Shown here piece by piece: positions 8,554 to 19,361 of a stretch of DNA of 23,002 nucleotides. The translations under genes and the position numbers were made by a program. This DNA is from Vitrella brassicaformis (lineage: Eukaryota; Sar; Vitrellaceae). The notes under the pieces were generated by a model. The model was not told the DNA's origin. It worked only from the letters and a program-made list of their open reading frames with translations, and made no database searches. The number at the start of each line of letters is the position of its first letter. The first letter of the stretch is position 1. The DNA lies in contig CDMY01000579.1 of the NCBI GenBank assembly GCA_001179505.1, positions 1 through 23,002 on the forward strand. Direction: 5' to 3'.

Positions 8554-11500
8554 ATGGCGGCCGCAAAGGAGCGGGAAGACGTTGAAGTGCGGGTGGACAT
8601 CGTACCTGATGGCGGTGGCGTAGAGGAGGGTGCCGGAGGGATTGATGATGAAGATGCCCTCCGCTCGCTGTTTGAGGCCTCCAATGGCGTCTATTGGGCA
8701 GCACAGGAGGATGACGCGAGCCTCCTGCTGCCCATTATGGTCGTCAAGTACGACACACCGTCCTCTTTCTCTGGTCTCCGCCCCCCCGACTCATCCGAGA
8801 TGGAGAAGGGAGCCTTCGGATACGGCATCTACTCGTTCCATCAGGAGAAATAGTAGGCCAAACACGGTGCAATGCAATCTGCAATCCTCTCCACATGTGG
8901 TGCATGGATTTGCTCAGCGAGGATCCGAGGTTCTTCCGTCTGTCGTCGTGTAGAGACTTTGCCGAGGGGTATGACGCCTTGAGCGGCCAATACGTGCAGG
9001 TATGTATGGTGCACACATGCACATACGCCGTACACAAACACCAGTGTGCCCTTGAGTTTGCTTCAACGCAGAGCCCCAAGCTTGCCTCTTCCCAGTCCGA
9101 GCGCCAGGCGCTGCTGTGCGAGGTGCAGGCCCGTCGGCAGGGAGTGGTGATCAGCCGCGGCGTCTCACCACCCGCCGAGCAGGAGGGGGATGGCGAGAGG
9201 GCCGAGGGTGGCGGCGATGACGACGATCCGATGGATGTCGACCTGGGGGGCGGGCAGGATGGCGACGATCCAGGTGACGAGGACTTCGAGGCCGACGATG
9301 ACGAGGATGATGACCTCGAGGAGCGCGAGGAAGACGATGTCGAGAGGCGGAAGAGGTGGGGCAACGGACAATGATGTGTATGGCTGACAGGCAGCCGTTG
9401 ATGTGTTTCTCCGTGTTCAGCGACCGTCTGCAGAAGAAGCGCGAGCAGCAGCGGATAGCGGATAGTGAGTCCAACATGCAGTCGGCAGGGAAATCGCAGG
9501 CCAGTGGGCGGTACCGGCTCCGCAGTCAGAGGCCCGCCCCTGCCCCCGACCACGACTCCCTGGACTCGCGCAAGCCGCCCACCAAGCGCAAGAACCCCTC
9601 GCGTGCTGCCCGCAAGGGCGGCCGCAGGAACATGCGGCGGGGCACTGATCCAGATGACGATGAGGTGGGTCCATCTGATGCACAGGGAGAGGGGATGGCA
9701 TTCATTGTGTCTGTGTGTGACGGTATGTGTGTGGTCATGCAGGCGTGGGAGGCCGACGGTGACGAGGATGAGGAGGACGGGGCTGACGAGGGTGCGTACG
9801 TGGGTCGGTCGCGGGGCGGGCGGTCCAGGGGGGCCAAACCCAAGAAGGAAGACGATGACAATGAGTTTGAGGTGCAGGTGAGGGCACACGCGCACAAACC
9901 CCCAGCAACCCCGCCGCACACACACAAAGGGTGGAGCCCGTTGGTCTGTTGGTCTAACACGTCTGTATATGTATGTATGCAGGATATCTTGAGTTGCAAG
10001 CGCCAGGCCGACGGCTCGTATCGCTGGGAAGTCCAATGGGTGGGTAGGAGAAACAACCGGCTAACCAGCCAGCCACTCAGCACCTCCGCTCCCACATGTC
10101 CGTCCGCTTATCCATCCGCCTTGGCTGTGTGTGTGTTGGCCGTACACAGGTCAACGGCGACGTCACATTTGAGCGTCGGGAGAACATGTGCCACCCCAAT
10201 TTGAAGCGTCAATGTGACAAACTCCGAGATGACCTTCGCAGACGAGAGGCCGATGAGGCGGTATACAGTCAAACACCACACATACACGTCATGGCATACG
10301 GACACCTGGATAAACAATGTGTCTCTTTGCACTGTGCTGGGTGTTGCAGAAGGGCCACCCCGCGGCCTCCTGCGACCCCCAGGACTTCAAAGTGGTCGAA
10401 GGATTCTCAATCAAGGCACGCACACGGAAACAACACCCACTGATCACGCACACGGAAACAACACCCACTGATGGCTTCGCACTCTCCATCTCTTCGCCCG
10501 TGATGGATGCCCCTTTCTCTGTCTGTGTCTGTGTGCAGGCTTGGCGGCTGCCTGGCGGTGCGCAGGAGATCACGGAGGGCGTAAGGCCCGAGTATCTTCT
10601 GCTGCAGAAGGGCAGATCGTACCGGTAAGCGCGTTTCCGTGTGGATTTGCACACAGCACTGAGTGAGGTCTTGTTTGCATATGTCTGTGTGTGGTGGTGA
10701 TATGGGTCGCTCAGTGAGGTCGAGTGGGTCGGCGAGGAGGATCTGCTCAAGTGGTCGACCACGAACAACCCCCAGAGCAGCGCATACGCAAAGGCACACC
10801 TGACGGCGTGGAAGAAAAAGGACATCCCCTTCGGCCTGGACCGTACGGACACACAGACACGCACAAGGGCACGGACGGACTCGCCTGCTCATTCGCTTCT
10901 CGCCTGTGTTGGTGTGTGCGTGTGGATGTGCAGCCCAGCAGGAGACGGAGATGGAGTTGTTTCGGCAAATCGACACCATCATCTGCTGCAGACGCTCACT
11001 GGTACGGTTACGGTCATTGCGGGGCTCTCTTTCTTTTGCACTCACAATGTGGTCATGTCATACCTCCTCCGTCTTCTTTTCTGCAGCATGATCCCGACAG
11101 CAAGGAGTACTTCGTCAAGGTGAGATCGGCAGGAAAACGACGTTCCATTGATAAGACGATGGGTCGACTGTGTCGATTATGCTCTCCTCTCTACGTGTAT
11201 TGTGCAGTGGCGTCACCTCTCCGTGTCGAATGCCACCTGGGTGAGCGAGTGCAATATCCAAATAGATGTTTGTGGGTGGGTATGCCTGGCACATGTCGGG
11301 GTGTGCATCAGGAGGACCTCTCGGCCCTGACGTCGCCCGAGGACCAAGAGGCCATCGACAGGTACAGAACCAGCCACAGGGAGGGAGAAAGGGAGGGAGA
11401 GAGGGATGCCATGACTATACCTTCATTTCTTTCTGTTTTGTGTCAGGTTTGAGTTTCATAATGATCACAGGAGGGCGGGCTCCTTCGAGCAGTTCCTCGA

Positions 11501-14500
11501 GCGGCGGGGCATCAGCAGGTCGGACAGGCCGCACGCACGCACACAAAGAATGCCACACAGTACACACATGCCCACTGGCGTCCATACGTGTCTCTTTGTT
11601 TCTATGTCGGGCAGGTCCGACTATGACCGACTGACGCAGTGCAACACCCAGGCCATCCGGCAGCGGCTCGCGGAGCTGCAGGAGGCCATCAACAACCCAC
11701 AGCCGACCGAGGGAGCAGCAGCAGCAGCAGCAGCATCGGGTGCGGCGATGGACATAGACGATCCCCCTGTGGATGGGGAGCAAGGCACGGATGGTTCAGG
11801 AGGGGCAGGCCCTGCTGCCGCGGCGGCCGCGGCTGCAGCAGCAGGGGTGGACGGTGGCGAGGGCAGTAGCAGTAGTGGTAATGGTGGCGGTGGTGACGGT
11901 GAGAAGGAGCTGACCGCAGAGGAGGAGGAGGCGTCGAAGCTGCAGGACATTGAGACGATACTCACCAGCGACGACAAGGAGAAGGCCAGCGCATACTGGA
12001 CGGTCAGGCAAATGCATCGACAGACAGACAGACAGACAGACGTACAGATGGCAGGAAGCCACCCACTGCATACGCATGCACATGTGTGTGCTGTTTGCCG
12101 CAGGGGTGCAAGCGCCTCATTCTGCCCGACGGCACCTACCTCCCATCACTGGTGCGGTTCAACACATACATATACAGAGAGGGAATGAAGGAGCCGTACG
12201 TGTGGGTGTACGGGCGCTGTCTGTTGTCCTTCAGTACGATTGGCGGAGTCAGGGGCTGCTGGATCCCTCCTCGGCGACCGACGGAGAGGATGATCGTGTC
12301 AGCGCCCGACACAAGCGGTTGTTCCCACACCAGTTGGAAGGCATCCAATTGATTCTCTACAACGCATCGTCGGTAAGCCAAGGACACACAGGCTGATGCG
12401 ATGCATTCATTCATTCAAAGGAGGGAGGAAATCATGTCCGTCCGTCTGTATGCGTGGATGTTGTGTGCAGGGGCGGGGCACCATCCTTGGAGACGAGATG
12501 GTCGACACAGGACCGCCTCCTTCTGTGTCCTTATGCGTCTATGTGTGTGTCAGGGTCTCGGCAAGACAGCCCAGAGCATCGTTGCGTTGGAGCAGATTCT
12601 GCATGCGGCACGCCAGCCGCCCTCCCGCGGCCGTGGCAACGCTGCAGCCGCCCGCAAGCTGCGCGCCGCCCACGCCCTGGTGGTGGTGCCGCTGGCCACG
12701 CTCGAGAACTGGCGTCGCGAGTTCGATATGTGGGCCCCGCACCTCATGGTCCTTTCACTCAGGGGTACGTGAGTCGATATTCAGTGTCAAGGGCAGGTGT
12801 GGGTGCATGTGGCTTCGTGTGTGTGTGTGCCAGATAACAGAGAGGATCGCAGGGTGCTGCACGAGGTGGCGATGCAGTGGGTGGAGCCCAACACCGGGGA
12901 GGCGATCGACGTGAGCCAGCGGGAGGAGAAAGGCGGCAAGGTCATGAAGCCTGACGTCATTCTGACCACATATGAGACACTTGCCATGAAGGACGTCAAG
13001 CCCTACCTCCGCCACCCGCTCTACGCTGAGACGCAGATCCCCTTCGCCATCACCGTGCTCGACGAAGTGCAAAAAGTCAAGGTCGGCACACAAACAAGAG
13101 AGGAACAGTGCGCATGAGAACATGTGTGTGGATGTCGTGTCGTCTTGTCTTGCAGCAAGGGCGGGGCTCACAGCGATTTGATGTTATGTACGGCAACATC
13201 GAGACGGACCTCACCCTCTGCCTCACAGGCACGCCGACACACATACACACACACCCATGCACATCACTTACCTGACCATGCTGTTCTGCATGCCATCCTG
13301 CAGGCACCCCGATCCAGAATGAGGTCAAGGAGGTGTATCCGCTGCTGGCCCTCTGCGACCCTTCCCGCTTCATATACGGCAAGGCCTCACACGAGCCATT
13401 CGGGTCACACATGAAAGACGACACATCCCAACCGCCACCAGCATCAGCAGCAGCAGCAGCATCAGGCGAGGGTGACAGCCAGGCGGACAACGAGACGCCA
13501 GCTGAGGAGACCCAGACACAGCAGAGGGAGTCTGCCGGTGGCGATGAGGGCGAGGGTGATGGTGGTGGAGGTGCAGGTGGTGGTGGTGGGAAGTGGCCCG
13601 AGTGGCTGTCGGGCGAGACCCCCAAGGAGCGGCAGGAGCGACTGCGGCAGGCCGAACAGCAGGACGCTGTCGTGCAGCAGATGATCGATTCCAACGCTCG
13701 ATGGTAAGCGCCGACAAACAGACACCACACCGCACATGGGCATTGATTGCATCGGTACATGTGAAATGGCCCCATCCGATGATCCATTTCAGGACACATG
13801 ATGAGTTTGAGGCGCACTTCGGCGGCAGGAGGGAGGAGTCTGCCGCCAAGCAGCTGTCGCTATACCCGTAAGCAAACCTCCGTCCAAGCCACGTCCCTTC
13901 GTGTGCATCTGTCTCTCTCCGTATGTGTGTGTGTGATGTGTCGATCAGGCACCGGAGCAAGCAGATCATGCAGATCCTGCAGCCATACCTACTCAGGCGG
14001 TACGCACACACACAGCACGCGTGACAAATGTCGATCCGTCTTCTTTGATTCGTGGAATGCAATGCGATTGGGTGTGGCCATTATCACTCAAAAAAGTGAG
14101 AAGGGCGATGTGCTCAAGAAGCTCAAACCCAAGCAGGTGAGTGACCGAGCTGCTTCGTTTGCATTCGTGTGTCCGGTCATTCTGTGCTGTGTTTTGTCTA
14201 GGTGAAGTTCGTCCAGCTGGAGCCCACCCCTCTGCAGACCAAGATCGAGGGCGCCATCTTCCTTGGGTGGGCAAATACATATCTTAAGAGAGAGAAGAAT
14301 CCAGGGGGGGAAGGAACACACTCACTCACTCACGAGAGTGTATGTGTGTGGATGCAATGGATGGATGGATGGATGCAGTCACGGTCCCTTCAAGGACAAG
14401 TCGATGAGGAGGATGTTCCTGCTGCGTTACAACTGCAACCACCCACTGCTGCTCACTGACCAGAACCCACGGAAACAGGTATCAATGGATCGATGCTCAC

Positions 14501-17500
14501 TTCCCTCCCGCCCCGCACCGCCCTCACACGTACTCTCATCCGTCGGATGTTCGTGCACCCTCCGTCCTTGCCGGCCTGCATCGATTCATCAGGGCAAGCG
14601 TGAGATCAAGGAGAAGTGGCTGTATGAGTCCCATGAGGACTGCAAGCGCCGGCCCGGCGAGAAGTACGAGGACCACAGGTGGGTACCCTACGCCCAGCAT
14701 CCATGAAGGAACTTGCCGCTCCTTGGTGTGTGTATGTGTGTGTACTGACTGCATTTGTATGTGGTATGTCTTGACAACGCAGGCTCCGGCTGTTAGACAC
14801 GTGTAGCACCAAGTTTGTCTTCCTGGCCAAGCTGTTCCCGAAGCTCATAGCCGAGAACCGCAAGATCCTGGTCTTCACAGAGTTCCTCAACGTAGGTATC
14901 CCATCCCATCCCATACACACGTGGATGGATGGATGCACCACCGAAGGGAGAATGGGTGTGTACTCTTGATGTGTGTATCCATCAGACGTGTGATCTGTTG
15001 GAGGAGTGGTTCCTCCGGCACGAGTGGCCGTACGAGCGGCTCGACGGCTCTGTCACAGACGACAGACAACTCAGGATCGACCGGTACTTATCCCCCTCAC
15101 ACATACACACATATACACACACATGCGTACCTACGTGCCCCTCTGCTCTGTGTGCGCGCCAGGTTCAACGTGTTCCACGGGTTTTGCATCTTCCTATCGA
15201 CGACGAGGGCGGGGGGGCAGGGCATCAACCTGACCTCAGCCACGTGTGTGGTGCACTTCGACCCCCAGTTCAACCCGCAGCAGGACATGCAGGCACAGGC
15301 ACGCTGCCACCGTATCGGGCAGAAGAACACCGTGGAGGTCTTCACACTGTGCATGAAGGGCGGCGCTAACATGGTAATAAGGTGGCCGGCCACACGCACA
15401 CACACGGGGACATGGCGAGAAGCTGACAGAATGATGTGTGTGGTTGGTTTGTCTGTGTGTGCCATGTCATGTCAGCCTTCGTTTGAGGAGCGGATTATCT
15501 ACAAGATGCAGAGCCGCAAGTTGGGTTTGGAGAAGGTCATCATGGAGGGCGACGAAGCAGGCTTCACGGCACAGGAGCAGCAGAAGCTCCTCGACGAGGG
15601 CCTCTACGCCCTCATGCACGAGAAGAAACAGGAGCAGGAGGCACAGGAAGAGCGGCTCAAACAGTTTCACCAGGTGGGGTGGGTACCCGGGGTCGATAGC
15701 CAGACACACCTCAACGGGCGGGCGGCTGGGATGTATCCATTCCATGTGCCTACGTCTTTCTCTGTGTCTCTGTGTGTGTGCGTGTGTGTCTGTGCTGCAG
15801 GCTAGCATCGAGGACATCATTGTCAACAGCTCCAAGACCATCACACTCAGGGAGAAGAAGACGGGCGGACAGACATACTTCAGCACGGTACGCTACCATT
15901 TCCCACAGGCCACTGATTCATTCATGTGTGTGTGTGTCTTTGTGTGTGTGTCTGTCTGTGTGTCAGGCCCACTTCATGCCCAACCCTGCTGGTGGCGATC
16001 GAGGTGTCCGTGAGAACATGCCGGATGAGGTGAGGGACCTGCTGCTCAGGCGGGGCGGCGCCAAGAAGGACCAGGCCTGGAAGAACCGGGCAGCTCAGGT
16101 CCTCGGCCTGCGACCCGAGGAGGCACCCAAGTCACTGAAAAGGTACACATGCCATCCAGAAGACAGGAGGGCTCCTAGAGTACTGTGTATTTGGCTGTGT
16201 GCAGGCAGGACCGCCGCGCTCGTTTGGCCAAGTCCCGTTTGGAGCGCGAGGAGGCGGAGAGGGTGCGGCTGTCGGGTGGGAGTCGGCCGTCCAAGCCGAT
16301 GACCGACGATGAACAGGAAGACAAGAGCGATGATGATGATAACTATGTAAGCATCCACCTGTCTGGGAAAGGGGCGGTGTCCATCCTGACGTTTCGTGTG
16401 TGGATGTTTGTGTGTGTGTGTGTGTGTGCAGAGGGAGGATGAGACGGACGAGGATGACGACGACGATGATGAGGACAGTGAGGGCGAGGGCAAGCTCAGG
16501 CCGCGCAAGAAGAGAGCCAAGATGGCCGCTGCCGCTGCGGCCTCCGTTGCTGGGGCTGGTGGGGCCGCGGTCGACCTGACAGGCGACCTCGATCGCCAGA
16601 CCATCATCCGAGTCCTCTGCAGATTCCTCAAGTATGCGTGTACAGACCTGCACAACACATTGGACTCAAATGACCGCTGTATTTGCGCAGCTTTGTCAAG
16701 CTAGTGCTGCCATCGGAGCCAGGCCTGCAAGCCAAGCAGGAGGACACCGAGGTATCCACTGCATCCCTCACAGCCAGCAAGCCAACAGCACCAGCGGGGG
16801 AAGAACGGAAAGTAGGATTGTCGTATGTGTGTGTGCGTGTGTGTGTGTGACAGGGTGGCCGTCTGCGGCTGTGTGGGTTTCCTGACAGCAGTGACATCTG
16901 CAACCTGGGGGCCAACAAAGAGGACCAGCTGGAGGCCCTCGTCATCCAGTGCAGCCGCGACGCCGACCAGCAATTCCACGCCGAGATGCAGACCCCTCTG
17001 GGGCAGCACACACAGGGCCGCAGCCTGTTCGTGCAACTCATCCGCAATGCATTCCCAGGTACCCACAAAGACCACACAGGTGCCCGCCTCTGCCTGCGGA
17101 ACTGTCGGACATTTGTGCTGACGTATGTGCGTCCGTGTAGGGTGTCTCCGGTTCACGCTGCCTGATGACGGCGAGCCGGTGGCTCCGCGGTATGCTGGCG
17201 GTGCTAGCGTGATGGAGAAGCTGGCGGTGCTGCTGTCGGAGGTGGCCGACCCCGATGACGAGAGGAAGCGTACACCGAACCAGCTGCGGCTCCTCACTGT
17301 TGACCCACTCGCCCTCAAGTAGGGCGGGACACACAGACGGACGCAGATCAGATGGATCAACACTTGGGCCTGGGCATACCTGTCTGTCTGTCTGTCTGTC
17401 CGTCTGTGTGTCAGCCGTCCGTTTGGTGGTCGTCGCACGGACACGCTGCAGATGTTGTTGGTCAAGTTTCTGGTGTACCACTGGAACCTACACCGTAGAC

Positions 17501-18696
17501 GCTCAGCGGTACGTATGAGTGGCAGCGCAGCATACCTGAATAGCGGAGAGGTGGTTAGCACAGCACAGCACGCCTCTCCTCTCCTGTGTGTGTTGTGCGG
17601 TGCGGTGTTTGCCACCCAGACGTCTGATGTGCGTTGGGAGTCTTGTATGGAGGACCAGAGTGCCGCATGGGGCAAGATACTCAAGGTGAGACAGACGCTT
17701 GGCTTGATATGGCTGGGCGTGGCGTGGATTGGGCTGTCGACTCGACACCCACACTTGAATGGCATGGCCGTGTGTGTGTGTGTGTGGTATGGATGCGTGC
17801 ACTGCAGGTGGTCAAGGAGTTCTATCGGATGACGAGATACGGCAGGATCATGTCCAAAGCACAGGACATCAAAGCCCTGTACACACACACACGCACACAC
17901 ACATAGACAAGCCCAGCAACACAACCAATGGCCTGCCACGCGCATTTCTTGAGACCTCTCATTTCCAGGTACTTCAACTGGGTGGACTGGCGTTTCGATC
18001 ACAGTAGCGACTTCAGCTTGGCGGAACTCAGCACGATCAAGCGCGTCCTTCCTGACAAGGTACGTGCACACCGACCACCCCTCTCTACACCGTCTCCTAT
18101 ATGTCATGTGTGCGTGGATGTTGCAGGACTACCTCCGCGATTGTCGCAGTGAGCAGGTGCACAAGGTGGCCAAGGACATCATCCACCACTTCCCCGGCCG
18201 CACACTGCGGCATGTGGCTGACCAGCTGGGCACCCTGCGAAGCCAGCTCAGGCGCGAACAGATCAACCGAGAACTCGAAGCTGGGCGACCCCCCGACGAC
18301 CACCGACAGCCACAGGTGGGTGGGGCGGGTGATATGGATACACACAGCACACGAAAGGGCATACAAAGATACACCTGCCCAACCAACCCGCACGTCATGT
18401 GTGTGGGTGTCGGCCGACAGGCGTATGATCGAGAGGCCGAGCGGGAGGCCGAGCGGCTGCGGTGTCTTGCGCAACTCAAACAGCAGGCCGGACAACACCA
18501 GCTGCCCAAACTAGCACCACCAGCACCACCACCAGCACCACCACCAGCAGCTGCTGCTGCTGCTGCTGCTGCTGTTTCTGGTGGTGTGGCGCCTTCGATA
18601 GTGGCAGGTGGGCCTGCGGGTCGGTCTGATGGCCGCGCCGCACACTTGTGCAGGAAGCTGCAGACCAAAATAGAGCAGTTCCTCAAGAAGGTCTAG
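8554..18696 (+). CDS. CHD-type chromodomain helicase / SNF2 chromatin remodeller, 46 exons
   Basis: All 46 exons join in phase to 2050 residues: 8554-8852, 8918-8999, 9072-9355, 9421-9664, 9743-9877, 9983-10039, 10150-10260, 10350-10415, 10539-10624, 10715-10842, 10934-11001, 11087-11119, 11208-11240, 11312-11361, 11447-11518, 11615-12002, 12104-12151, 12235-12372, 12471-12500, 12554-12764, 12834-13081, 13156-13228, 13304-13703, 13793-13867, 13949-13999, 14097-14136, 14202-14266, 14379-14478, 14593-14678, 14783-14891, 14986-15083, 15163-15373, 15476-15673, 15801-15887, 15967-16142, 16205-16346, 16432-16631, 16691-16751, 16854-17058, 17141-17318, 17415-17508, 17620-17685, 17808-17878, 17969-18059, 18127-18315, 18421-18696. 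The role is ATP-driven nucleosome remodelling in the nucleus. Order of parts: acidic, basic-patched N terminus; chromodomain region (about 340-560); Ala/Gly linker; SNF2 ATPase (about 745-1375); acidic stretch; SANT/SLIDE-like C-terminal region; poly-Pro/Ala near the end. The subfamily is closest to CHD1 by layout. Mean exon length is about 134 nt and mean intron about 89 nt. Individual splice sites are inferred; a few could shift. Confidence 0.92.
9072..9664 (+). other. CHD N-terminal acidic then basic low-complexity region
   Basis: Exon 3 encodes a long Asp/Glu/Gly run (for example [18 protein letters not shown]). Exon 4 then encodes a basic segment ([20 protein letters not shown]) that looks like a nuclear localisation signal or DNA/nucleosome contact region. 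Alternating acidic and basic tails are common in CHD proteins. Confidence 0.75.
9856..11361 (+). other. Chromodomain region of the CHD protein (two, possibly three units)
   Basis: Chromodomain one spans exons 8-10 (FKVVEGF, then [20 protein letters not shown] at the core). Chromodomain two spans exons 11-14 ([28 protein letters not shown]), with the aromatic WEDL-type end expected. Upstream, exons 5-7 read [18 protein letters not shown] and VTFERRENM, which also looks chromodomain-like (about residues 343-385). CHD proteins normally have two, so the third is a candidate only. The units bind histone tails or gate the ATPase in known CHD1 proteins. Confidence 0.7.
10416..10538 (+). other. Likely GC-AG intron in the CHD gene with a tandem repeat
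   Basis: The frame is open across this stretch, but its translation is low-complexity, and it contains two copies of a repeat unit of about 27 bp (starting near 10419 and 10446) ending in CCCACTGAT. A GT donor giving a sensible join is absent. GCACGC at 10416 to GTGTGCAG at 10536-10538 joins FSIK to AWRL in phase 0. The alternative is a retained 41-residue insertion. Confidence 0.6.
11708..11910 (+). repeat. Ala/Gly/Ser low-complexity coding repeats in CHD exon 16
   Basis: A GCA-rich run at 11715-11736 and GCN-rich runs at 11813-11846 encode poly-Ala, followed by Gly/Ser stretches. They sit in the linker between the chromodomains and the ATPase. They are in frame and probably disordered. Confidence 0.85.
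12326..15475 (+). other. SNF2 ATPase/helicase core of the CHD protein
   Basis: Motif Q/entry is [12 protein letters not shown]. Motif I is GDEMGLGKT (Lys788), split between a 30-nt exon (12471-12500) and the next exon. Motif Ia is [11 protein letters not shown]. Motif II is DEVQ (931-934) instead of DEAH. Motif III is LTGTPIQN (960-967). An insertion of about 100 residues rich in Ala, Gln, Gly and Glu (exon 23) separates it from the FEAHFGGRR block. The second lobe has [19 protein letters not shown] (about 1315-1326) and RCHRIGQ (1350-1356, motif VI). The catalytic Lys, Asp-Glu and Arg residues are all present, so activity is likely. Confidence 0.9.
13229..13303 (+). other. GC-AG intron inside helicase motif III
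   Basis: Exon 22 ends in CTC ACA G and exon 23 starts with GC ACC CCG, giving the invariant LTGTP. The bases after the exon end are GCACGCCG, so the donor must be GC. The sequence around the donor (ACAG|GCACGCCGA) and around the acceptor (GCAG|GCACCCCGA) is nearly the same, a short direct repeat spanning the two splice sites. Confidence 0.85.
16432..16631 (+). other. Acidic-basic-Ala stretch after the ATPase (CHD exon 37)
   Basis: Exon 37 encodes a run of Asp/Glu ([18 protein letters not shown]), then a basic motif (RPRKKRAK, a likely nuclear localisation signal), then Ala/Gly. The intron just upstream ends in a long (TG)n tract before CAG. Confidence 0.8.
17415..18315 (+). other. SANT/SLIDE-like C-terminal region of the CHD protein
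   Basis: Exons 41-45 encode helical segments ([42 protein letters not shown]). The last has the Myb/SANT spacing of a FPGRT-type helix. In CHD1 and ISWI this region contacts linker DNA. The match is by pattern only. Confidence 0.5.
18511..18576 (+). repeat. CCA/GCT trinucleotide tract encoding poly-Pro/Ala
   Basis: CACCACCAG-type repeats run into (GCT)n and encode Pro-rich then nine-Ala sequence near the CHD C terminus. The tract is in frame and likely length-variable. Confidence 0.85.
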
Positions 18697-18963
18697 TTCC
18701 GCGCACAGTGGCGGGTTGGATTTAGCTGCACTGCATAGGGGACACTTCTCTATGCACGGTTGATGAAACGGATGAAAGGTTGTCACGTACCCGCCGAAAC
18801 CGATGGCACACACGACGAATGGATGAATTGCTTTGCTTTCTGCGCTCTCCACAGCAGTGGCACGTCATTGGCTACCCTCTGACGGTCTCAGAATCCATAG
18901 TATGCCCCGTTTCCCCTCGGTCACTTGCGAGCTTCAGATCGGTGCGATCAGCGGCAAGTCGTG
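18697..18963 (+). promoter_or_regulatory. Intergenic region, probable deaminase promoter
   Basis: This stretch of 267 bp lies between the CHD stop and the deaminase ATG. It must hold the CHD 3' end and the deaminase promoter. No TATA box or AATAAA signal is evident. The two-part motif of the divergent gaps is not present. Confidence 0.45.
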
Positions 18964-19328
18964 ATGACGCCCAGCCTTCTGGGAAGTGCTGCAAATCGCT
19001 TTTCTGTGAAGATCTTGCCGTCATCGCCTTCGTCTTGCTTCTCCCCCGCCCATCGCCGCAGCTTCGCCCAGCTGCGCAATACCAAGGCTCTCATTCAGTA
19101 TGCGAACCGCATCCCCAAGGCAGAGCTGCATGTGCACGTCGAGGGCACACTCTATCCGTCGCTGCTGCACCGGTTCGCGAACCGCAATGGCATCCCAACA
19201 TCGGCGCTCCAGCACAAGGACCCTCAGACAGAGTACGAGTTTGAGGGCTACTCGGGCTTCATCGACCTCTACTCGAGCAACTGCCAAGTGCTCGTCAACG
19301 AACCCGACTTCTATGAACTGACGGTACA

Positions 19329-19361
<33 letters not shown>

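Noticed and set aside
8744-10036. 430-codon minus-strand open frame
   Set aside because: It is a shadow of CHD exons 1-6; it is Ser/Pro/Arg low-complexity sequence and crosses well-supported introns.
12015-12042. CAGA, TGTC, ATGG and similar short tandem repeats as CRISPR or regulatory arrays
   Set aside because: They are simple microsatellites inside introns, without spacers.
16701-18107. 468-codon minus-strand open frame
   Set aside because: It is a shadow of the CHD 3' exons; it spans seven introns and contains His/Thr runs from CA repeats.
18925-18963. Longer N terminus for the deaminase
   Set aside because: The upstream frame has no ATG (it opens at TTG); 18964 is the first ATG.
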